A stretch of DNA of 64,000 bases, from NCBI RefSeq assembly GCF_017874215.1, contig NZ_JAGGLB010000015.1, positions 124,001 to 188,000 on the forward strand, written 5' to 3'. This stretch comes from Paenibacillus eucommiae. GTDB lineage: Bacteria > Bacillota > Bacilli > Paenibacillales > NBRC-103111. Within the stretch, counting starts at the first letter, position 1. Every line of letters starts with the position of its first letter. A program made the position numbers and the translations under genes. Shown here in pieces: positions 8,659-17,656 of the stretch. The notes below the pieces were generated by a model. It ran no database searches and was not told where the DNA came from. It saw only the letters and a list, made by a program, of their open reading frames with translations.

Positions 8659-9354
8659 TTATTCGTAAATTTGCTTCAAGCCCAGCACCTTGCTGATATA
8701 AGCCTGCGTTTCCTTAGGCAGTAAATGGAGCTTCTGCTGCAGGTCCTCTTCATTACGAATGCCAAGCCGATCCACACGTCCAGGACCAGCATTGTAAGCC
8801 GCCAATGCAATTCCTTCATTGCCGCCGTATTTATTCAGTAAGTTGGCCAAATATTGCGTACCGCCTTGAACATTCTGCTGAGCATCAAAAGAATCAGTCA
8901 CACCAAGCCCTCTGGCCGTGCCGTCCATTAATTGCATAAGTCCCTTAGCTCCTGCCGAAGAAACAGCTTGGCTGTCAAAGGAAGATTCCTGATTAATAAC
9001 AGCCTTAATTAAACTGACATCAACGCCAAACCTGCTGCTTGCTTGATCGATAAGAGAATCGTAGTCAGTTGAGCCCGTCTGAGCACTGAACTGAAGTGGT
9101 GTATACGATTTGTTTAAACCCAGCAATGAGCTCGGAAGAAGCTCGTTATTTTCGTTATTTAGTTCTGGCCAGTCTGCCAGTGAATCAGGCTGCATACTTG
9201 CACCGGGTATAGGTTGTCCCATAATGCTTTGCAGTAAAGCGTTGAAATCCGTCTCAGAATCCTGAGCAGCGTCAGTACCTCCGGAAAGCAAACTGCTGCT
9301 GTTTAACAGTTGAAGCCGCAACAGCTGACTCATCGCTCTTGGATCTATACTCAT
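8659..9354 (-). CDS. Lytic transglycosylase (SLT domain)
   Basis: A 231-residue protein starting MSIDPRAMSQ; the ATG at 9354 follows a GAGG site, and the frame further upstream does not look family-like. The C-terminal half (about 120-225) is an SLT domain: VINQESSF with the catalytic Glu, AKGLMQLM, and ALAAYNAGPGRVDR. These cleave peptidoglycan glycan strands to 1,6-anhydro ends. No N-terminal signal peptide is visible, as in the Bacillus CwlQ (YjbJ) type, so export is not explained by the sequence. Confidence 0.85.
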   Translation of the reverse strand: MSIDPRAMSQLLRLQLLNSSSLLSGGTDAAQDSETDFNALLQSIMGQPIPGASMQPDSLADWPELNNENNELLPSSLLGLNKSYTPLQFSAQTGSTDYDSLIDQASSRFGVDVSLIKAVINQESSFDSQAVSSAGAKGLMQLMDGTARGLGVTDSFDAQQNVQGGTQYLANLLNKYGGNEGIALAAYNAGPGRVDRLGIRNEEDLQQKLHLLPKETQAYISKVLGLKQIYE

Positions 9355-9474
9355 AATCGACCTCATTTCAATATGTAGGGGCATGTTGGGGCAGATACGC
9401 ATAACTGCCGCGCAGCCAACTGAAGAATGTGAATAAGGCTGCACGGCGTCATACAACTTGCTATAATCTCAGAA

Positions 9475-10854
9475 CTAAGAAATATTTTGCTCAAGCATAT
9501 CTTCCTGTACAACTAGTTTGCGAACCATAATTCTGGAGATGCGTAAATGATCGGTTTCTTCCACAACAAACTGAAACTCCTCATTGTACATGACCTGCTG
9601 ATTTTTGCTAGGAGGCATCTCGATTTGCGAGTATACCCAGCCTCCGATCGTATCATAATCGTCTGAGGTGATCTCCAGTCCAAAATAATTGTTAACTTCG
9701 TCAATAAGCAGCAGACCATCAATTGAGAAGGTGTTTTCATCCTTCATCTCAATGGTAGGGCGTTCCTCATCGAATTCGTCCTGAATTTCCCCGACGATTT
9801 CCTCCATGATATCTTCTAAAGTTACAAGTCCTGAGGTGCCTCCGTACTCATCGATCAAAAGTGCCATTTGACCGCGTTTTTTTTGTAAAATTTTGAGCAG
9901 ATCGCTAATTTGAATGGAATCGGGAACTGTCATAAGAGGACGCATAATTTTCTTGATCCCCTTCAGATTAGAATCTGGCTTAAGTAAATCCTTAATGTGC
10001 ACAAACCCGATAATATTGTCTTTATCAGGATCGCAAACGGGATAGCGCGTACGCATATCCTTAATGGCAAATGCTAAATTCTCGGCATAAGAAAGGTTAG
10101 CGTATAAACACTCCATCTCTGTACGCGGTATCATAATTTCTTTGGCTGTAGTATCTGCGAATTCGAATATATTGTCAACAAGCGTAAGCTCTGTGTTGTC
10201 TATGAGACCGTTTTTGTGACTTTCTTTCATCAATACCCGAATTTCTTCCTCCGTATGCGCGATTTCATGCTCAGTGGTAGGCTCAATCCCTACGCGGCGC
10301 AGCATCCAATTGGAAATACCGTTTAAGACCCAAATAAAAGGAAACATAATTTTGTAAAAGAGAACCATAGGTGCTGCAGAAAGCAGTGTGATTTTCTCCG
10401 CTTTACGTATAGCATATGTCTTAGGGAACTGTTCCCCTAATGTAATATGGAGCGTAGTCATTAGAGTAAAAGCAATGAGAAATGATATGGTATGAAATAC
10501 TCCGTCTGATAGCCCGAAGGGCTGCAGTAACGGACCAAGCATTAAAGCGAAGGCTGGCTCACCCACATACCCCAAGCCTAACGAAGTAAGTGTGATCCCA
10601 AGCTGACAAGCCGACAGGTACGCATCCAGATTGTGAATGATCCCTTTGGCAAATTTGGCATTCGTGCGCCCCTCTTCCGCTAGTGTGTCAATCCGGCTGC
10701 TTCGTACCTTCACCATAGCAAATTCAGCGGCAACAAAAAAACCATTTAGCAAAACCAAGCCAAGCACTAAAGCTATATTCCATAACAACGGTAACGGATC
10801 ACTATCCAATACCTTACCCATCCCCTCTTGTAGAGCCGAGGAGAATAGGTCCAC
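9475..10854 (-). CDS. CNNM/CBS/CorC-domain membrane protein (hemolysin C-like, YhdP/YugS family)
   Basis: A 459-residue protein: an N-terminal CNNM membrane domain (about 20-210; FVAAEFAMVKVR is the family signature), two CBS domains (about 220-345, with RTRYPVCD and GTSGLVTLEDIMEEIVGEI) and a C-terminal CorC/HlyC domain (about 355-440). Family members act in Mg2+ efflux or metal homeostasis in Bacillus. The annotated GTG overlaps its own GGAGG site, which is poor placement; the ATG at 10821 (MGKVLDSD) is an alternative start. Confidence 0.88.
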   Translation of the reverse strand: MDLFSSALQEGMGKVLDSDPLPLLWNIALVLGLVLLNGFFVAAEFAMVKVRSSRIDTLAEEGRTNAKFAKGIIHNLDAYLSACQLGITLTSLGLGYVGEPAFALMLGPLLQPFGLSDGVFHTISFLIAFTLMTTLHITLGEQFPKTYAIRKAEKITLLSAAPMVLFYKIMFPFIWVLNGISNWMLRRVGIEPTTEHEIAHTEEEIRVLMKESHKNGLIDNTELTLVDNIFEFADTTAKEIMIPRTEMECLYANLSYAENLAFAIKDMRTRYPVCDPDKDNIIGFVHIKDLLKPDSNLKGIKKIMRPLMTVPDSIQISDLLKILQKKRGQMALLIDEYGGTSGLVTLEDIMEEIVGEIQDEFDEERPTIEMKDENTFSIDGLLLIDEVNNYFGLEITSDDYDTIGGWVYSQIEMPPSKNQQVMYNEEFQFVVEETDHLRISRIMVRKLVVQEDMLEQNIS

Positions 10855-10891
10855 CTCCCTTAAAAATAAATTTTTAATGATTACTATACAT

Positions 10892-10920
10892 TATATATTA
10901 CTACTACCCTATACAGTCAA
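10892..10920 (-). promoter_or_regulatory. Sigma-A-like promoter for the CNNM/CBS gene
   Basis: TTGACT (10915-10920) and TATATA (10892-10897) are separated by 17 bases, about 35 bases before the gene start. An overlapping TATAAT at 10890-10895 would give 19. Confidence 0.55.
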
Positions 10921-11060
10921 ATGCACGGATATGTCTTCCCCCCGCAAAAACTATAACCATACGGGAGCTATCTCCGTATTAACCTCCGACAATGCGTATA
11001 TTTCCGTATATATTCGCTTCTATCCGGTTTTACGGCATTTTTAATAAAAATTACCTATGT
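10921..11060. other. Gene-free stretch with repeated CCGTA words
   Basis: The region holds several CCGTA/TACGG words, including a TACGG...CCGTA inverted pair near 10963-10981. No gene or recognisable riboswitch was seen. It lies between the CNNM/CBS promoter and the terminator of the next gene. Confidence 0.4.
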
Positions 11061-11092
11061 AAAAAAAAGAAAGCAAGCCCGTTAAGGCTTGC
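11061..11092 (-). terminator. Terminator of the small membrane protein gene
   Basis: Perfect 7-bp stem GCAAGCC (11073-11079) / GGCTTGC (11086-11092), followed on the minus strand by TTTCTTTTTTTT. Confidence 0.9.
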
Positions 11093-11122
11093 TCAAATTT
11101 CTTTCTTGCATGTCCAAACGAT

Positions 11123-11464
11123 TTAAGGGAAATAAGGCAGCAATAAAAAATAAGCAATAAAAGTAACCAGACCTATTGATATCGACCAAGTACCTAATGA
11201 TTTGCTGCCGCCTCTGAAAGCAATAAATCCAAGCACAACTGCGATTGGGCCAAGAATAGCTGGCCATACGAATAAGGCTGCCAATGCAATAAATAAAGCC
11301 GTATATCCAATTTTCCGGGATTGGAGCCCTGCCCCTGCGGATCGTGATTCATGGCTTTCATCTCTTCGGCCATTGTGCTGTTCCGTCAGAGGTGCGGTAA
11401 TTTCAGCAGCATATTCCTCAAATTCATCGCCGCCAAACTTATTCCGGTCATCATCTTTTTCCAT
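11123..11464 (-). CDS. Small membrane protein with acidic N-terminus (DUF4190-like)
   Basis: A 113-residue protein starting MEKDDDRNKFGG. GGAGG 8 bases before the ATG at 11464 decides the start; the longer frame upstream overlaps the DUF1540 gene. The first 50 residues are polar and acidic; two hydrophobic hairpin segments follow (about 53-85 and 92-112), joined by AFRGGSKSLGTWSIS. That Gly/Gly-rich two-helix layout resembles DUF4190 membrane proteins. No function is known. It lies 25 bases after the DUF1540 gene, so the two are probably cotranscribed. Confidence 0.65.
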   Translation of the reverse strand: MEKDDDRNKFGGDEFEEYAAEITAPLTEQHNGRRDESHESRSAGAGLQSRKIGYTALFIALAALFVWPAILGPIAVVLGFIAFRGGSKSLGTWSISIGLVTFIAYFLLLPYFP

Positions 11465-11489
11465 AGGTATAACCTCCACTTGAGGAAAG

Positions 11490-11699
11490 CTATTTTTTCT
11501 GTTTAAAAGTGTGACAGCAGGTATTCTCAGCTTTGCTTGCCGTATCCTTATGCTCCGAATCAAACGATTCGCCGGCAAACTCTTCATTGAAATTGGCATT
11601 CGCATGCTTGTCGATCTCGATCATGATTACGTCGGCCTGGCAGTTGTTTCCTTCTGACCAATAGCTGCAGTTAGCAACAGCACATTTTACTTGCGGCAT
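11490..11699 (-). CDS. DUF1540 domain protein (cysteine-rich, small)
   Basis: A 69-residue protein starting MPQVKCAVANCSYW. The pattern CAVANCSYW...NNC and a late CC pair fit the DUF1540 family, short Cys-rich proteins common in spore formers and thought to bind a metal. Two adjacent ATGs (11702 and 11699) follow GGGGGTG; the second has the better spacing (7 bases). Function is unknown. Confidence 0.8.
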   Translation of the reverse strand: MPQVKCAVANCSYWSEGNNCQADVIMIEIDKHANANFNEEFAGESFDSEHKDTASKAENTCCHTFKQKK

Positions 11700-11747
11700 C
11701 ATTATCACCCCCATCACAATATTCCCGGATTCAAGGGGTGATATTCT

Positions 11748-12845
11748 TTAGCCCAGCTTGTTAGAAAGTACCAGCAGCATCGCATGTGACCAAAGCAGCG
11801 GTAAGGGAGGACGTCCCAGGCGGTTCACCCAATCGTCATAAGCCGAAACGCTGCGGAGAGCATCAGGTACCTGCTCAGGAAGCCTCCCCAGTGCGTCTGC
11901 TTTGGAAATAATCCAGTTCAGACAACGGTTGGCTTCTTCACGATCACCGAGCTCGGCCTTCAGCCATCCGTACCATGCAGTTAAGAGCAGCCATTCACCG
12001 CCGCCATAATAAGTATCCGCGGCATAACGCTGAATGCCTTCATGCTTAAGTTCTTTTTCAATGGCCTCCACAGTTGCCAGCATCAGAGGATCTGAGGGCT
12101 CTACAACACCAAAAGGCAATGCTAGCCATAACAGGCTCGCATCCACTCCCGGCTGAACCGGCTGCCATTTTCCATCTTGATATTGGACGGACTTTACGAA
12201 ACGCTGTTCCAGAACCGAATGCTCCAGAAGGAAGCTGCGGATTTCCTCTGCTTTGGCCAATAGCTCTGGGCGATTTTCCAGCTCTCCAAGAGCATGCAGC
12301 CCTCCGTAAATACAAGCTAAAGTGGAAGGATGGACATAATCCGAAAATTCCTCCCAGCAATCATAATTAGGGAACAGCCAAAATGCCTGCAGATATTCCA
12401 CGGTTAGTTCAATACTTTCCCTGTAAATCCTTAATAAAGCGTCATTCCCAGTCCTTCTTATATGCTCGCAAAGCCCCCATAACCAAGCCCCATAGCCATC
12501 TAGCTGGAAGTTGCCCCAATCCGAATGATCATCCCTTCCATCCAAATGGTAGCGCGTATTCAGAAACTCACTCCGTTCAATCCAAATGCCCTCTCTTTGC
12601 TTGCGCAGCAATTCCTGGACCTGATCCTTTTTAGTTTGCAAAACACGGTCTACCCATTCATAGAATTGCCCAGCACTTTCCGGCTCCCCTGCCGTATCCA
12701 TCGCATAAGCGATAAATGAGCCGTCTCTAAGCCAGCTATACCCATAATGCGAAAAAAGCGGGCAAGCGACATATCCCCCACTAGGATGCTGATTCAGCTT
12801 AATAATCATCTTACTTTGATTTATTACATCTTCTTCCTTATACAT
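11748..12845 (-). CDS. Glycoside hydrolase family 15-like protein
   Basis: A 365-residue (alpha/alpha)6-barrel type protein. Motifs: YSWLRDGSFIAYAM near 36-49, DWGNFQLDGYGAWLW near 109-123, YDCWEEF near 160, WLLLTAWYGW near 288. These match GH15 (glucoamylase/trehalase-like) proteins, which use two Glu residues, but this is shorter than secreted glucoamylases and has no signal peptide, so it should be cytoplasmic. Candidate substrates are alpha-glucans or trehalose; the sequence does not settle this. A GGGGG site precedes the ATG. Confidence 0.8.
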   Translation of the reverse strand: MYKEEDVINQSKMIIKLNQHPSGGYVACPLFSHYGYSWLRDGSFIAYAMDTAGEPESAGQFYEWVDRVLQTKKDQVQELLRKQREGIWIERSEFLNTRYHLDGRDDHSDWGNFQLDGYGAWLWGLCEHIRRTGNDALLRIYRESIELTVEYLQAFWLFPNYDCWEEFSDYVHPSTLACIYGGLHALGELENRPELLAKAEEIRSFLLEHSVLEQRFVKSVQYQDGKWQPVQPGVDASLLWLALPFGVVEPSDPLMLATVEAIEKELKHEGIQRYAADTYYGGGEWLLLTAWYGWLKAELGDREEANRCLNWIISKADALGRLPEQVPDALRSVSAYDDWVNRLGRPPLPLLWSHAMLLVLSNKLG

Positions 12846-12883
12846 TCCAGTTCCCCCTTATCATTCTCCTTTAAAAAGAAAAG

Positions 12884-12906
12884 AGATGCGCATCGAGCTC
12901 GCATCC
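12884..12906 (-). terminator. Terminator of ypuI
   Basis: Stem AGATGCG (12884-12890) / CGCATCC (12900-12906), with a CTCTTTTCTTTTT run after it on the minus strand. Confidence 0.7.
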
Positions 12907-12940
12907 CTTTCATCCCCCTCAGATTCAGGGAGAGCTTATC

Positions 12941-13441
12941 CTATAATTTCTCGCCTTGCATACGGCGTTGTGTAATGTAGTCGGTCTCATAGTAAGATAA
13001 TTCCTCGCGAAGCTCTTCAAAAATTTTGGAAAGCTCGATCGTCAAATCGCGCAGTTCACGAATCGGTTTTTTACGGAAACGGATAGCATCCTGTCCCGTG
13101 TAAGCATAGCGGCCATCTTCCGAATAACATTCGTTTTTCGGGTAGAAGAAGGCATTTACACAAGTATGGTACACCTCATACAGGACCTTTTCTGAAAAAT
13201 CCACATTAAAAGTAGGGCGACGCAAACAAACTCCCAGCTTTTCATAGGCTACCTCGCAAAAAACAAGCAGATGCCTGGTGTCCTGTAAATACCCGCGATA
13301 AAATTCCTCCATTGCAGGATCGTTCTCAACATTCAATAATGGTAAAGAATTTTGATTCAGGAAAACCTCCATTTTTCCGGTTGCTTCCTTCATCTTGGAT
13401 TGAGCAGATTCACAAATATTTTTTACTTTGAAGACAGCCAT
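12941..13441 (-). CDS. ypuI: YpuI family protein (DUF3907)
   Basis: A 166-residue cytoplasmic protein, MAVFKVKNICESAQSKM..., close in length and content to Bacillus YpuI: a helical N-terminal half, a central VCLRRPTFNVDFSEKVLY and an acidic helical C-terminus. The AGGAGG site is 10 bases before the ATG at 13441. An out-of-frame ATG overlaps it 5 bases earlier. Function is unknown in the family. It is divergently oriented to the S8 protease. Confidence 0.7.
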   Translation of the reverse strand: MAVFKVKNICESAQSKMKEATGKMEVFLNQNSLPLLNVENDPAMEEFYRGYLQDTRHLLVFCEVAYEKLGVCLRRPTFNVDFSEKVLYEVYHTCVNAFFYPKNECYSEDGRYAYTGQDAIRFRKKPIRELRDLTIELSKIFEELREELSYYETDYITQRRMQGEKL

Positions 13442-13604
13442 ACATAAGTTACCTCCTAAATTTGCGCTTTTCCTATAGTACCATAAATTTTCCGTAAAAG
13501 GTATATGTAAACGCAGGAATGCGCGCATAAAAGCTTTATCTGAACCCCACCCTAAAAGCTAAACAAGGGAGAAATCCAAGATTTAAAAGGAGGCTTCAAA
13601 ATCC

Positions 13605-15530
13605 ATGTGGCGTTATATAAGTTCCTTTTTGATTATTATGGGCTTAGGTATGTTTGTTTTTTCAAGCCAGCAGCATGTTGAACGGCCCCCACAAGCTGAA
13701 ATTTATGAGGCCAAACAGGAAGTAACAGCCAAAGAAACTATTCTTAAAAATGACATTCAAGTAACAGACGAGCTCTGCCGCACTCAATGCTCTCTGGATT
13801 TAAAACAAATGAGTCAGGATATTATGAAACATAATGCTGGAAATGATAAGAACATGACTGCCAGTATGCTGCATACGATGAGAACCGGCCATGAAAAAAT
13901 GGATATGCTGATGTGGACTAAGCGCAGTGAGCCGCTCGAAGCTGGTATTCAGGAAGGGACGCTTCCTTCTGAAATACAAGAGCAAGTGCTTGCTCTTGTG
14001 AAAGCGGCCAAGGTGTCGGTTGATAAAGGAACGCCGTACCAATCTCCATTAATTGGAAACGGGAGCCGTTCATATTTTGTGCTAGGTGTAGTCTCCGAAG
14101 ATGACAATAAAAGCGGATCGCTTATTGGCGTTATTCATCAGGATATTTTGCAGCATGTAACTGACCATCAACTCAAAAATTTAAGATTGGAACCCTATCC
14201 CAAAGATAACCACTGGAAAACCAAATCCGTTGAAACCGGGACATTAAGGGAAAAAGTAATTGATCATCCCGAAGACAATCAGAATACAAGCCATTACCAC
14301 GAAAATGAAGTCGTCGTTCGATTCAGGCAGAACCCTACTCAAGTGCAGCTTGCACAAATCACAAGAGAAATTAACGCCCGTTCTGTGCGCCAGCTGGCCT
14401 CTACTTATGTATTTATTGCCGAAGGTATGGAGGCTAAGCAGCTTATCGATTACTTCAGCAAATGGAACGTTGATTATGTCGAGCCGCATTACCTTTATCT
14501 AACGAACGACACTATACATGAAACTAAAAAAATGGATCAATCGCCAGCCGTGTCAGACAATCTGGAAGCTAATTTCGTTCCCAACGATCAACTTTTCAAA
14601 AGATATCAATGGAATTTGCCGCTTATTGAAACGACACAAGGCTGGCAGGTAACCCGCGGGGCCGAGGATGTAATTGTAGGTGTTGTGGATACCGGAGCAG
14701 ATCTAAATCATCAGGATCTAAAAGATCACCTAGTACAAGGCTATAACGTAGTTGAACAAAATGATACCCCTGATGATGACGTCGGACACGGCACACACGT
14801 AACTGGAGTAATATCAGCAGTTGTAAATAACAATCTAGGTGTAGCAGGGATGACTTGGTATAACAAGGTAATGCCTGTAAAAGTGTTGGATCAAAGTGGC
14901 GCAGGAAGCACCTACTCCGTTGCAGAAGGAATTATCTGGGCAACCGACCACGGAGCCAAGGTTATTAATATGAGTTTAGGCAACTATGCGGATTCCAGCT
15001 TTCTCCATGATGCTATTCGTTATGCATTCGATCGGGACGTTGTATTAATTGCAGCAAGCGGAAATGATAATACTGAACAGCCAGGCTACCCGGCAGCTTA
15101 TCCCGAGGTTTTGGCTGTTGCTGCTACCGATGCACAGAATAACAGAGCATCCTTTTCTAATTATGGGGACTATATAGATGTGGCAGCTCCAGGAGTTAAC
15201 ATTGCCAGCACCTACTTAGGAAACCAATATGCGGCGTTGTCGGGCACTTCAATGGCAAGCCCGCATGTCACAGCATTAGCCGCTTTAATACGTTCAACAA
15301 ATCCCAATCTTAAAAACACAGAAGTCTACGATGTAATCCGCCAAACTGCTCAAGATTTAGGCCCGGCAGGAAAAGATAATGATTTCGGCTATGGCATCAT
15401 CGATGTAGTCCAAGCCTTACAAGCAGCTTCCAACCAAAAAAACCGCAGCGTCAATACCTTACCGCAGTTTATATCTAATCCGTTTGAAAAAATCCAGCAA
15501 AAGCTTGAGTGGCTAAGGAACATGCGTTAA
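13605..15530 (+). CDS. Secreted subtilisin-like serine protease (S8)
   Basis: A 641-residue protein. An N-terminal hydrophobic segment (residues 5-20) serves as signal peptide or anchor. Residues 40-225 form an extra region not typical of subtilases, with two close cysteines (C58, C62). A propeptide-like region (about 235-300, VVVRFRQNPTQVQL) precedes the catalytic domain: Asp362 (VVDTGAD), His395 (GHGTHVTG), oxyanion Asn487 (ASGNDNT) and Ser549 (GTSMASPH). All catalytic residues are present. AGGAGG lies 11 bases before the ATG. It is one of the few plus-strand genes here, with its own terminator. Confidence 0.93.
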   Translation: MWRYISSFLIIMGLGMFVFSSQQHVERPPQAEIYEAKQEVTAKETILKNDIQVTDELCRTQCSLDLKQMSQDIMKHNAGNDKNMTASMLHTMRTGHEKMDMLMWTKRSEPLEAGIQEGTLPSEIQEQVLALVKAAKVSVDKGTPYQSPLIGNGSRSYFVLGVVSEDDNKSGSLIGVIHQDILQHVTDHQLKNLRLEPYPKDNHWKTKSVETGTLREKVIDHPEDNQNTSHYHENEVVVRFRQNPTQVQLAQITREINARSVRQLASTYVFIAEGMEAKQLIDYFSKWNVDYVEPHYLYLTNDTIHETKKMDQSPAVSDNLEANFVPNDQLFKRYQWNLPLIETTQGWQVTRGAEDVIVGVVDTGADLNHQDLKDHLVQGYNVVEQNDTPDDDVGHGTHVTGVISAVVNNNLGVAGMTWYNKVMPVKVLDQSGAGSTYSVAEGIIWATDHGAKVINMSLGNYADSSFLHDAIRYAFDRDVVLIAASGNDNTEQPGYPAAYPEVLAVAATDAQNNRASFSNYGDYIDVAAPGVNIASTYLGNQYAALSGTSMASPHVTALAALIRSTNPNLKNTEVYDVIRQTAQDLGPAGKDNDFGYGIIDVVQALQAASNQKNRSVNTLPQFISNPFEKIQQKLEWLRNMR

Positions 15531-15555
15531 CATTTAGCTTCTCACTTTTTTCATA

Positions 15556-15606
15556 GCCGTCAGTATTGTGATTGCCGTTAGGCTTCATTTTATACTGGCG
15601 GTTTTA
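15556..15606 (+). terminator. Terminator of the S8 protease gene
   Basis: Long stem GCCGTCAGTAT (15556-15566) / ATACTGGCGGT (15592-15602) with two G-T or mismatch positions, followed by TTTT. Confidence 0.7.
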
Positions 15607-15699
15607 CTACTTTTTATCGAGGTGTGAGGTGTTGAGTTCTGAGTTCTTATAACTTGCTACATTATTTTCTGAGTGACCTACAAACTCCGGAGTATTATA

Positions 15700-16788
15700 T
15701 CATTTTGGAAGCATATACTCATTAATTCGTGTATCGAAGATGACCCCCTGATTTTCAGAATGTAGTAAATTATCCAGTTCAAACAACTGTTCAATATGAT
15801 ATACACCATGCGGCAGCTCAGAGAGGTATACAATATTAGCAACAGAAGCGGCTATAGACGCCGTAATCCTTGCTTCATTCCTCCCTTGTAAAAAACACTC
15901 TGCCAACACAGTCTTTTGATTTTTCATCCCTAGAGCATCGACTTTCACAACAAATATATCCTCTCCAAATTTCATTTTTCCGAACATTTGAACGACGATA
16001 TTACGTATCGGTTTAAACTTCAATAAACGAAGCGAGCCTGTCGCCCTAAGCCAAGCTATCAATCCAGTCACCACAGTGGAATCGAAACTGAGACGCGTGG
16101 AAACACTCGGTACACCAAGGGTACGCGGCAGCACATGTTGATCCGAGAAATTGAACCTGTATGCCATCTTACGTCCCAGCCCTGCTCCAAAATCCGTTTT
16201 CCTGCCGTCTGCAAAACTCGCAACCTTTACTTTTTTATTTTTCTTCACCACTTCAAAATTCGTACCCAAATTGTCAACAGTCCACTCAATTGCCGCTTTC
16301 CCATGCTGGTCTCCCATGCCAAGCATAATGGAAATGTCTATAGCATCCACTTGATCCATTAAGTTCTTAGCCTTGAGTGCCAGCAAGTTCGTAAGTCCAG
16401 GTGCAAGTCCAATGCTCAGTACAGCAGTTGCACCATTCGCCTCAGCCACCGCCTGTAATTTTTCCACTTGAGTCAGAAAGGAATATTTTGCAGAAACATC
16501 TACGTAATGAATCCCATTGATCAAACAAGACTCAACAAAGCTGGTATTCGTTTGGTCCAAGCACATGATAACAAGTTTGACGTCGTTTATGAAATTCGTA
16601 TCGAAACCTTCCTCAATATTAATTTGTAAAGGCCTCACCTTCCCGCCAGTTGCCCCACTGAATTCCTCCGCACGCTCAAGGCTTCTCCCCGCCGCATACA
16701 CTTTACCTGGATACAATTCACCGAGCTCCCTACATATCATTTGCCCTACATGTCCATATCCGCCAACAACAACAATGTACTCCTTCAT
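15700..16788 (-). CDS. Saccharopine dehydrogenase-like NAD(P)-binding protein
   Basis: A 362-residue protein. Rossmann motif VVVGGYGHVGQ at residues 5-15, then CLDQTNTSFVESCL near 75-90 and GLAPGLTNLLALKA near 126-140, matching saccharopine dehydrogenase/homospermidine synthase-type reductases. Substrate is unknown. AGGAAG precedes the ATG. It stands alone, 690 bases from the four-palindrome copy 2 flank. The long upstream gap carries two inverted 21-bp repeats described separately. Confidence 0.82.
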   Translation of the reverse strand: MKEYIVVVGGYGHVGQMICRELGELYPGKVYAAGRSLERAEEFSGATGGKVRPLQINIEEGFDTNFINDVKLVIMCLDQTNTSFVESCLINGIHYVDVSAKYSFLTQVEKLQAVAEANGATAVLSIGLAPGLTNLLALKAKNLMDQVDAIDISIMLGMGDQHGKAAIEWTVDNLGTNFEVVKKNKKVKVASFADGRKTDFGAGLGRKMAYRFNFSDQHVLPRTLGVPSVSTRLSFDSTVVTGLIAWLRATGSLRLLKFKPIRNIVVQMFGKMKFGEDIFVVKVDALGMKNQKTVLAECFLQGRNEARITASIAASVANIVYLSELPHGVYHIEQLFELDNLLHSENQGVIFDTRINEYMLPK

Positions 16789-16966
16789 AGGTGTCTTCCT
16801 CCGTTTTGGGTGAATTTTACTTTCATCGAGAAATGTTAGAAAAGTTATTTTTGATTATAGTTGCTGAAAAACTCTTCTGCCGTTGATAAGATTTTTTATA
16901 AGATTTTTGATAAAATTCTTGATATGATTCCTGTTAAACTTCCTATTTGACCACTTACGCCTCCTG

Positions 16967-16987
16967 TAGTATAGATGCTAAACTAAA
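16967..16987 (+). repeat. 21-bp repeat, left member of an inverted pair
   Basis: This sequence matches the reverse complement of 17492-17512 at 20 of 21 positions. Its core TAGTAT-nn-ATACTA/GCTA is itself nearly palindromic, so it may be a protein-binding site. Confidence 0.6.
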
Positions 16988-17110
16988 TTTCTAAAAAAAT
17001 TTTATTATCAAACGGCCTGGGCGGCGTCCTTTGTTTCCTTTGAGCCCTCTTCCCTCCCAACTACTTTCGCACCAACATACAAACTCACCGAACAGCGAGG
17101 AGATTTGAAG

Positions 17111-17339
17111 CGGGCAAAGGTGCTAGGGATGAAGATCTGCTAATTTAGCGATGTTTTTCATCCTTAAAAGGACCTGGTCGTCTCCACAACCTACTTTAAC
17201 AATGAAAAACATCGTTAAAATCCCTTTTAACCACCCAAAGAGGTCATCCGTCCTCTTTTAACGATGAAAATCATCATTAACGTGAAGGTTTGCCCTGGAA
17301 ACACTTGCTTTAACGATCAAAAACATCGTTAAGTCAAGC
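17111..17339 (+). repeat. Four-palindrome intergenic element, copy 2
   Basis: Palindromes at 17144-17168, 17195-17219, 17257-17280 and 17309-17332; 189 bp from first to last base, exactly as in copy 1. Several arm bases differ from copy 1 while pairing is largely kept. It lies in the gap between rnpB and the saccharopine dehydrogenase-like gene, in the same orientation as copies 1 and 3. Confidence 0.85.
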
Positions 17340-17491
17340 TCCCTTCTGGGGAGACGGGCTGCTAGGGCTGCTACTCTCGTTCTTCCGCTCCTTCCTCTCC
17401 TTCGCTATTTCCCTCTTTTCCCTTTCAGCTAAAAAAGTGCCGAAAAAGCCATGGTCCAGCAGGTCCAGCTGACGGTCAGCCATTTCATATT

Positions 17492-17512
17492 TTTAGTTTA
17501 GTATCTATACTA
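17492..17512 (-). repeat. 21-bp repeat, right member of an inverted pair
   Basis: Contains TAGTATAGATACTA on the minus strand, an imperfect palindrome, and overlaps the spacer of a sigma-A-like promoter (17495-17523). See the inverted copy at 16967-16987. Confidence 0.6.
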
Positions 17513-17523
17513 TTAATTGTCAA
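17495..17523 (-). promoter_or_regulatory. Sigma-A-like promoter reading toward repeat copy 2
   Basis: TTGACA (17518-17523) and TAAACT (17495-17500) with a 17-base spacer on the minus strand. It starts after the rnpB terminator and would transcribe through copy 2. No gene with a ribosome site follows for about 700 bases. Confidence 0.45.
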
Positions 17524-17597
17524 GTTAAGCCCACTCGAGTCTCCTGAATTGTCGAAGAAACCAATTAAAGACAGAAACATAAGCATCTAAAAAAGAC

Positions 17598-17626
17598 AAA
17601 AAAACTGGAGTATATTACTTTCCAGT
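17598..17626 (-). terminator. Terminator of rnpB
   Basis: Stem ACTGGA (17604-17609) / TCCAGT (17621-17626), followed on the minus strand by TTTTTTTG. It lies 30 bases after the P1 helix. Confidence 0.9.
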
Positions 17627-17656
17627 TATCCGCATTTACTATTTAATTAGACTTAT

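Noticed and set aside
17335..17484. Minus-strand small ORF (about 49 codons, MADRQLDLLDHGFFG...) after the 17495-17523 promoter
   Set aside because: No ribosome site precedes the ATG, it runs into repeat copy 2's flank, and the residue pattern is charged and low-complexity. It may be chance.
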